From positions 1 to 7,327 of the forward strand of contig JAGNZB010000062.1 in NCBI GenBank assembly GCA_017984655.1: a DNA stretch of 7,327 nucleotides, in the 5' to 3' direction. The position numbers were made by a program, and so were the translations under genes. The notes beneath the pieces are model-generated. The model saw only the letters and a program-made list of their open reading frames with translations, did no database searches and was not told where the DNA came from. The DNA comes from Candidatus Altimarinota bacterium. Its GTDB lineage: Bacteria; Patescibacteriota; Gracilibacteria; RBG-16-42-10. Position 1 is the first letter of the stretch; each line of letters starts with the position of its first letter. Shown piece by piece: positions 6,577-7,327 of this stretch.

Positions 6577-6870
6577 ATGGAAACTGAGACCAGAAAAATC
6601 GCAGCCCTGAGCTATGTACCTCTTCTGAGTATTGTGTGTCTTTGGGGGAGAGATGAGCCTTTGGTTCGTTTCCATGCCCGCCAAGCTCTAGTGATCCATA
6701 TTCTGTGTTTACTATGGCTTTTCTTACCTTGGATAGCATTGACGGTAGTGTTAGAACTAGGTTGTTTTGTTCTCCTAGCCATGGGCTTCTACTATGCAGC
6801 CAGTGGAGTGATGTATGAGTTGCCAGTAGCGAAAGAGCTGCTAAACGTCCGTATCGGTCATAAACATTGA
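6577..6870 (+). CDS. Small Tic20/DUF4870-like membrane protein
   Basis: 97 residues with three hydrophobic stretches (about 9-22, 37-58, 60-79). The RDEPLVRFHARQALVIH block (25-41), followed by membrane helices and the AASGVMYELPVAKELLN end (74-90), matches the pattern of the Tic20/DUF4870 family of small integral membrane proteins, whose biochemical role in bacteria is not established. I chose ATG 6577 over an in-frame GTG at 6547. The GTG lies upstream of the TATACT box, so it would not be in the transcript, and family members begin close to the METETRKIAALSY sequence. AGAAGG at 6559-6564 sits about 12 nt before the ATG and could be a weak ribosome-binding site, although the predicted transcript start would cut it. 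The TGA stop overlaps the tRNA-Trp -35 box. It is transcribed divergently from the membrane protein/PBP operon. Confidence 0.8.
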   Translation: METETRKIAALSYVPLLSIVCLWGRDEPLVRFHARQALVIHILCLLWLFLPWIALTVVLELGCFVLLAMGFYYAASGVMYELPVAKELLNVRIGHKH

Positions 6871-6895
6871 CGAGCATCAGCTCTTCTCCTATATT
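6867..6895 (+). promoter_or_regulatory. Promoter of tRNA-Trp
   Basis: TTGACG (6867-6872) and TATATT (6890-6895) are exactly 17 bp apart, close to housekeeping sigma consensus. Transcription would begin near 6902, about five bases before the mature tRNA 5' end. The -35 box contains the TGA stop of the preceding gene, an economical overlap. A 4-bp GAGC/GCTC hairpin (6872-6883) lies in the spacer and is probably incidental. Confidence 0.72.
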
Positions 6896-6906
6896 CCTCT
6901 GCGCGA

Positions 6907-6980
6907 GGGTCTGTCGTTCAATGGTAGGACTGCGGTCTCCAAAACCGCCAATGAAGGTTCGATACCTTCCGGACCCGCCA
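6907..6980 (+). tRNA. trnW: tRNA-Trp, anticodon CCA
   Basis: A complete 74-nt cloverleaf with genome-encoded CCA. The acceptor stem is GGGTCTG (6907-6913) with CGGACCC (6970-6976), including one T-G wobble. The D stem is GTTC (6916-6919) with GGAC (6927-6930). The anticodon stem is GCGGT (6932-6936) with ACCGC (6944-6948), and the loop CTCCAAA carries CCA at 6939-6941. The T stem is GAAGG (6953-6957) with CCTTC (6965-6969) around TTCGATA. The discriminator is G (6977), as is typical of bacterial tRNA-Trp, followed by CCA at 6978-6980. The CCA anticodon reads UGG only, consistent with TGA being a stop in this genome. Confidence 0.97.
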
Positions 6981-7090
6981 ACGAGCACGCCATAGGCGGG
7001 CGAGTCTTATCCTTAGTCTCAGTCTTTCTACAACACTGTCATTACTAGACAGACTACTTTTAGCGTACTCGTTGGAAGACTGAGACTAAG
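6978..7090 (+). repeat. Interleaved inverted repeats with pseudoknot topology after tRNA-Trp
   Basis: Two arm pairs interlock. Arm A (6978-6990: the tRNA CCA end plus ACGAGCACGC) pairs with A' (7063-7075, GCGTACTCGTTGG) at 12 of 13 positions. Arm B (7012-7026, CTTAGTCTCAGTCTT) pairs perfectly over 15 bp with B' (7076-7090). The order A-B-A'-B' is that of a pseudoknot, and A' abuts B', so the helices could stack. A small hairpin, CTGTC/GACAG (7036-7040 and 7048-7052), sits between B and A'. An outer AGTCTT/AAGACT pair (7003-7008 and 7094-7099) extends the B helix across a symmetric 3-nt internal loop. No T-run follows on either strand, so this is not an ordinary intrinsic terminator. It could be a structured tRNA trailer, a small non-coding RNA or a miniature palindromic element. 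Confidence 0.7.
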
Positions 7091-7095
7091 ACGAA

Positions 7096-7186
7096 GACTT
7101 AGGTAAGGTTGAGAATGAGCGTAAGGAAAGGATCAGGAATGAATCGCTCATGAATATATGGAAGTGAGAGGTAAATGGCCTAAGTC
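7096..7186 (+). repeat. Further short inverted repeats beyond the tRNA trailer
   Basis: GACTTAGG (7096-7103) is the reverse complement of CCTAAGTC (7179-7186), and inside it ATGAGCG (7115-7121) is the reverse complement of CGCTCAT (7145-7151). Unlike the 6978-7090 repeats, these are properly nested. Seven or eight bases at these distances can occur by chance, and the right-hand arm overlaps the stop of the partial minus-strand gene, so the support is weak. Confidence 0.3.
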
Positions 7187-7326
7187 CTGCTTTTATCGTT
7201 CTCCAATTCATGGTTATATTTAACAAAGAGTTGGGGGAAGTTATTATTTGAGTGCTTAAGCTCAATAACTCCCTCATCAAATGTATCAAAAAATCTTGCG
7301 CAGAATAATAGCCCACCCCAATTACG
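7180..7326 (-). CDS. 3' end of an unrecognised protein gene (partial)
   Basis: On the minus strand, 48 codons are open from the window edge to TAG at 7182-7180. The product begins RNWGGLLFCARFFDTFDEGV and ends HELENDKSRT. It is rich in charged and aromatic residues with a mixed, soluble-protein-like composition, more convincing than the alternative minus-strand frame starting at 7316, which degenerates into Ser/Leu/Phe-rich text. I recognise no family. Beyond the TAG the same frame stays open for 26 more codons to TAA at 7101-7099 and still reads like protein (for example PYIHERFIPDPFL). This raises the possibility of a premature stop in a decaying gene. The gene would converge on tRNA-Trp, with the repeats at 6978-7099 lying between them. 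This is the only TAG stop among the genes here. Confidence 0.42.
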   Translation of the reverse strand, partial: RNWGGLLFCARFFDTFDEGVIELKHSNNNFPQLFVKYNHELENDKSRT

Positions 7327-7327
7327 C

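Noticed and set aside
6870..6987. ACGAGCA repeated on both sides of the tRNA gene (6870-6876 and 6981-6987), as a possible attachment or target-site duplication
   Set aside because: Seven bases is short. The first copy overlaps a stop codon and promoter, no integrase or element lies between the copies, and the tRNA is intact.
7012..7090. The 15-bp inverted repeat as an intrinsic terminator for tRNA-Trp or the convergent gene
   Set aside because: The loop between the arms is 49 nt and no T-run follows on either strand, so it lacks the features of a Rho-independent terminator.
7086..7316. A 76-residue minus-strand open frame at the right edge
   Set aside because: Its second half is Ser/Leu/Phe-rich low-information text that runs into the inverted repeat. 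The frame entering from the right edge and ending at 7180 reads more like a real protein.

Overview
The window reads as a piece of a compact bacterial chromosome. The genes are closely packed, use the standard bacterial code and mostly lack a clear Shine-Dalgarno sequence. TGA is a genuine stop here: it ends the small membrane gene at 6868-6870 and the partial gene at 52-54, and the tRNA-Trp carries anticodon CCA. This argues against lineages that recode TGA (Gracilibacteria/Absconditabacteria, Mycoplasma). The long class A penicillin-binding protein with C-terminal Ig-like domains, the small Pro-rich membrane protein and the weak ribosome-binding sites would suit a Patescibacteria/CPR-type organism with a peptidoglycan wall. 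That placement is inference; no rRNA or other taxonomic marker is present.

Layout. Positions 1-1275 (+) hold the last codons of an unidentified hydrophobic protein and a membrane-anchored family 2 glycosyltransferase of the carotenoid/lipid glucosyltransferase type (CruC/CrtQ-like). Positions 1276-1451 form a regulatory intergenic region. In it, a consensus sigma-70-type promoter (TTGCCA-N17-TATAAT) has its -10 box inside the loop of a perfect 10-bp inverted repeat. Positions 1452-2798 (+) encode NusA with a Lys/Ala-rich tail. A strong hairpin terminator at 2811-2848 separates nusA from the convergent cell-wall gene. Positions 2859-6507 (-) hold two genes read leftwards: a four-helix membrane protein of unknown function, then a 1048-residue bifunctional penicillin-binding protein whose start overlaps it by 62 nt.

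At 6508-6576 two divergent extended -10 promoters lie back to back. The right-hand one drives a 97-residue Tic20/DUF4870-like membrane protein (6577-6870). Its stop codon is embedded in the -35 box of a consensus promoter for tRNA-Trp (6907-6980). Downstream of the tRNA, 6978-7099 contains interleaved inverted repeats with pseudoknot topology that pair with the encoded CCA end. The last ~150 bases hold the 3' end of a minus-strand gene that I do not recognise.

Functionally this is a housekeeping neighbourhood: envelope glycosylation, transcription elongation/termination, peptidoglycan polymerisation and translation. I see no CRISPR array, insertion sequence, toxin-antitoxin pair or defence cassette. 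The most unexplained signal is the structured stretch just downstream of tRNA-Trp.
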